A stretch of DNA of 64,000 bases, taken from the NCBI GenBank assembly GCA_026724425.1, contig JAIUCV010000567.1:310001-374000 (forward strand), given 5' to 3'. This DNA comes from Erythrophleum ivorense (Eukaryota; Streptophyta; Magnoliopsida; Fabales; Fabaceae). The first letter of the stretch is position 1, and each line of letters opens with the position of its first letter. Below the pieces are notes generated by a model. It saw only the letters and a program-made list of their open reading frames with translations. It did no database searches and had not been told where the DNA came from. This document shows positions 63,177 to 64,000 of the stretch, in pieces. A program made the position numbers and the translations under genes.

Positions 63177-64000
63177 TTTAAAAACATTGGCGACAAGGGA
63201 TAAGAATATGGAGCCTTTCTCTAGCCCAAAATGGAATGGGTTGAAGCATAATTTCTCTTGGGTCACAAGTCTCTTTGATCTGACCCATAACTTAACATTG
63301 CCATCAACAAAAAGACATAAAAAGAAAAGTAGGTGAAGGTGCAACGAAGGTCACGGGCGGCACTAGTTCATAATCAAACAAAGGAGAGAGCAAATTTTGG
63401 AAGCTTATAGACGTTGAGATTGCGAAAAAGAGGAAGTTAGGGTTGTGTTTTAAATGCAATGAAAAATTTGGGCCCAACTATTGTTGTAAGAATCAGCAAC
63501 TGAATGTAAATATTTTATCAAAGAACATAGATGAAGATGGAGAAAAGGGGGACAAAGGCAATGGCCGAAAAAGAGGAGGAGCAAATCAAGAATGATAGGT
63601 GAAGTGTTCTCCAGGCTTTATCAATGGACTCCATTGTTGGAATGACCCGAGATAAGACTGAAATTATTGGGGACATCACAAGGTCAGTCAAATATGGTCT
63701 TAATCGATAGTGGGGGGATGGTCTTAGCAAAGATTTGGTCTTAACATTACAAGGTATTACCATGTTAGCGTGCAACAAACTTTATATCCATTTGAACTTA
63801 GTGGAGTAGATTTGGAGTGGGGTATAGAATGGCTAGAATCTCTTGGGGAAGTAATGGTTAATTGGAAACAACTCACCATGAAATTCAAGTTGGGAGATGA
63901 AGAAGTTTGCATCATTGGGGACCCTACCTTAGCAAAGACTCTAGTGTCTTTGAAGCCCCTTTCTTGCATTCTATAAAAGGAGGGGGCCAAGGATTCCTCA

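Larger units (their letters stand above)
58922..63990 (+). pseudogene. Gypsy gag-protease remnant split by two insertions
   Basis: Pieces: 58922-59032 (MVNTRVDGKVDSLE then a stop), 60892-61545 and 63180-63990. The middle piece gives FSGEDPNGW-type and WVEHYVLVNEVTEEEKLEAM text shared by plant gypsy gag. The last piece gives LGLCFKCNEKFGPNYCC, a knuckle with His changed to Tyr, and MVLIDSGG near 63700 with the protease Asp-Ser-Gly intact, then GIEWLESLGEVMVNWKQL. Several stops and frameshifts make it nonfunctional. Confidence 0.75.
57956..64000 (+). mobile_element. Second Ty3/gypsy retrotransposon, running off the window
   Basis: A primer site (58893) is followed by gag (start MVNTRVDG at 58922), a gag core near 61040-61540, a knuckle and a protease (63430-63990). 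Its protease text (IEWLESLG, VNWKQLTMKF) is closely related to that of the minus-strand element (VEWLESLG, VNWKHLTMKY), so the two are one family in head-to-head orientation. The 5' LTR end is near 58889 (TTCCATCA). Its start is uncertain and may be near 57958, where the minus-strand element breaks. Reverse transcriptase would lie past 64000. Confidence 0.72.

Overview
The window is nuclear DNA from a flowering plant, most likely a eudicot. It is strongly AT-rich, has spliced genes with GT/AG introns, and is packed with old plant-type LTR retrotransposons, a LINE and MITEs. I could not narrow it to a species. I recognise no rRNA, tRNA, CRISPR, organellar or bacterial gene.

Three host genes can be supported. 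(1) A minus-strand GTD-binding (DUF593) myosin-binding-type coiled-coil gene at 5688-7219, with a short last exon and a probable 5'UTR intron. (2) A complete six-exon minus-strand gene at 20749-23169 for a 175-residue calcineurin-B-like EF-hand protein with an N-myristoylation signal; every exon joins in phase. (3) The first two coding exons of a plus-strand elongin-B-like ubiquitin-fold gene at 51981-52397. The C-terminal exon of this third gene is not in the window, because the intron that should lead to it runs into a retrotransposon cluster.

The rest is layered transposable elements. 8-19 kb: AT-rich intergenic DNA with three TIR elements and a 1.6-kb solo LTR (perfect GGAAA target-site duplication). 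24-29.4 kb: a decayed Ty3/gypsy gag-protease relic (+) split by a 2.9-kb solo LTR (perfect TATAG duplication); that LTR holds a cluster of near-palindromic TCGCYRTAGCGA motifs. 29.4-34.7 kb: a dead L1-type LINE (-). 38.8-48.8 kb: an old Ty1/copia element (-) with both LTRs, holding a second solo LTR of the same family as the 17-kb one, which itself carries a Tourist-like MITE next to its TATA box. 53.5-58 kb: a Ty3/gypsy element (-) with a 0.4-kb TRIM inside its reverse transcriptase. 58-64 kb: a second Ty3/gypsy element (+), running off the window, with a gag-only copia element and a TIR element inside it; the TIR element carries a hAT-like MITE in turn.

The host genes show no sign of working together; they are unrelated neighbours. 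I found no convincing new biological system. The best leads are the palindromic-motif cluster in the 2.9-kb LTR, the MITE that separates an LTR TATA box from its transcribed region, and the elongin-B intron, which has a 0.7-kb-spaced duplication that a gypsy LTR breaks.
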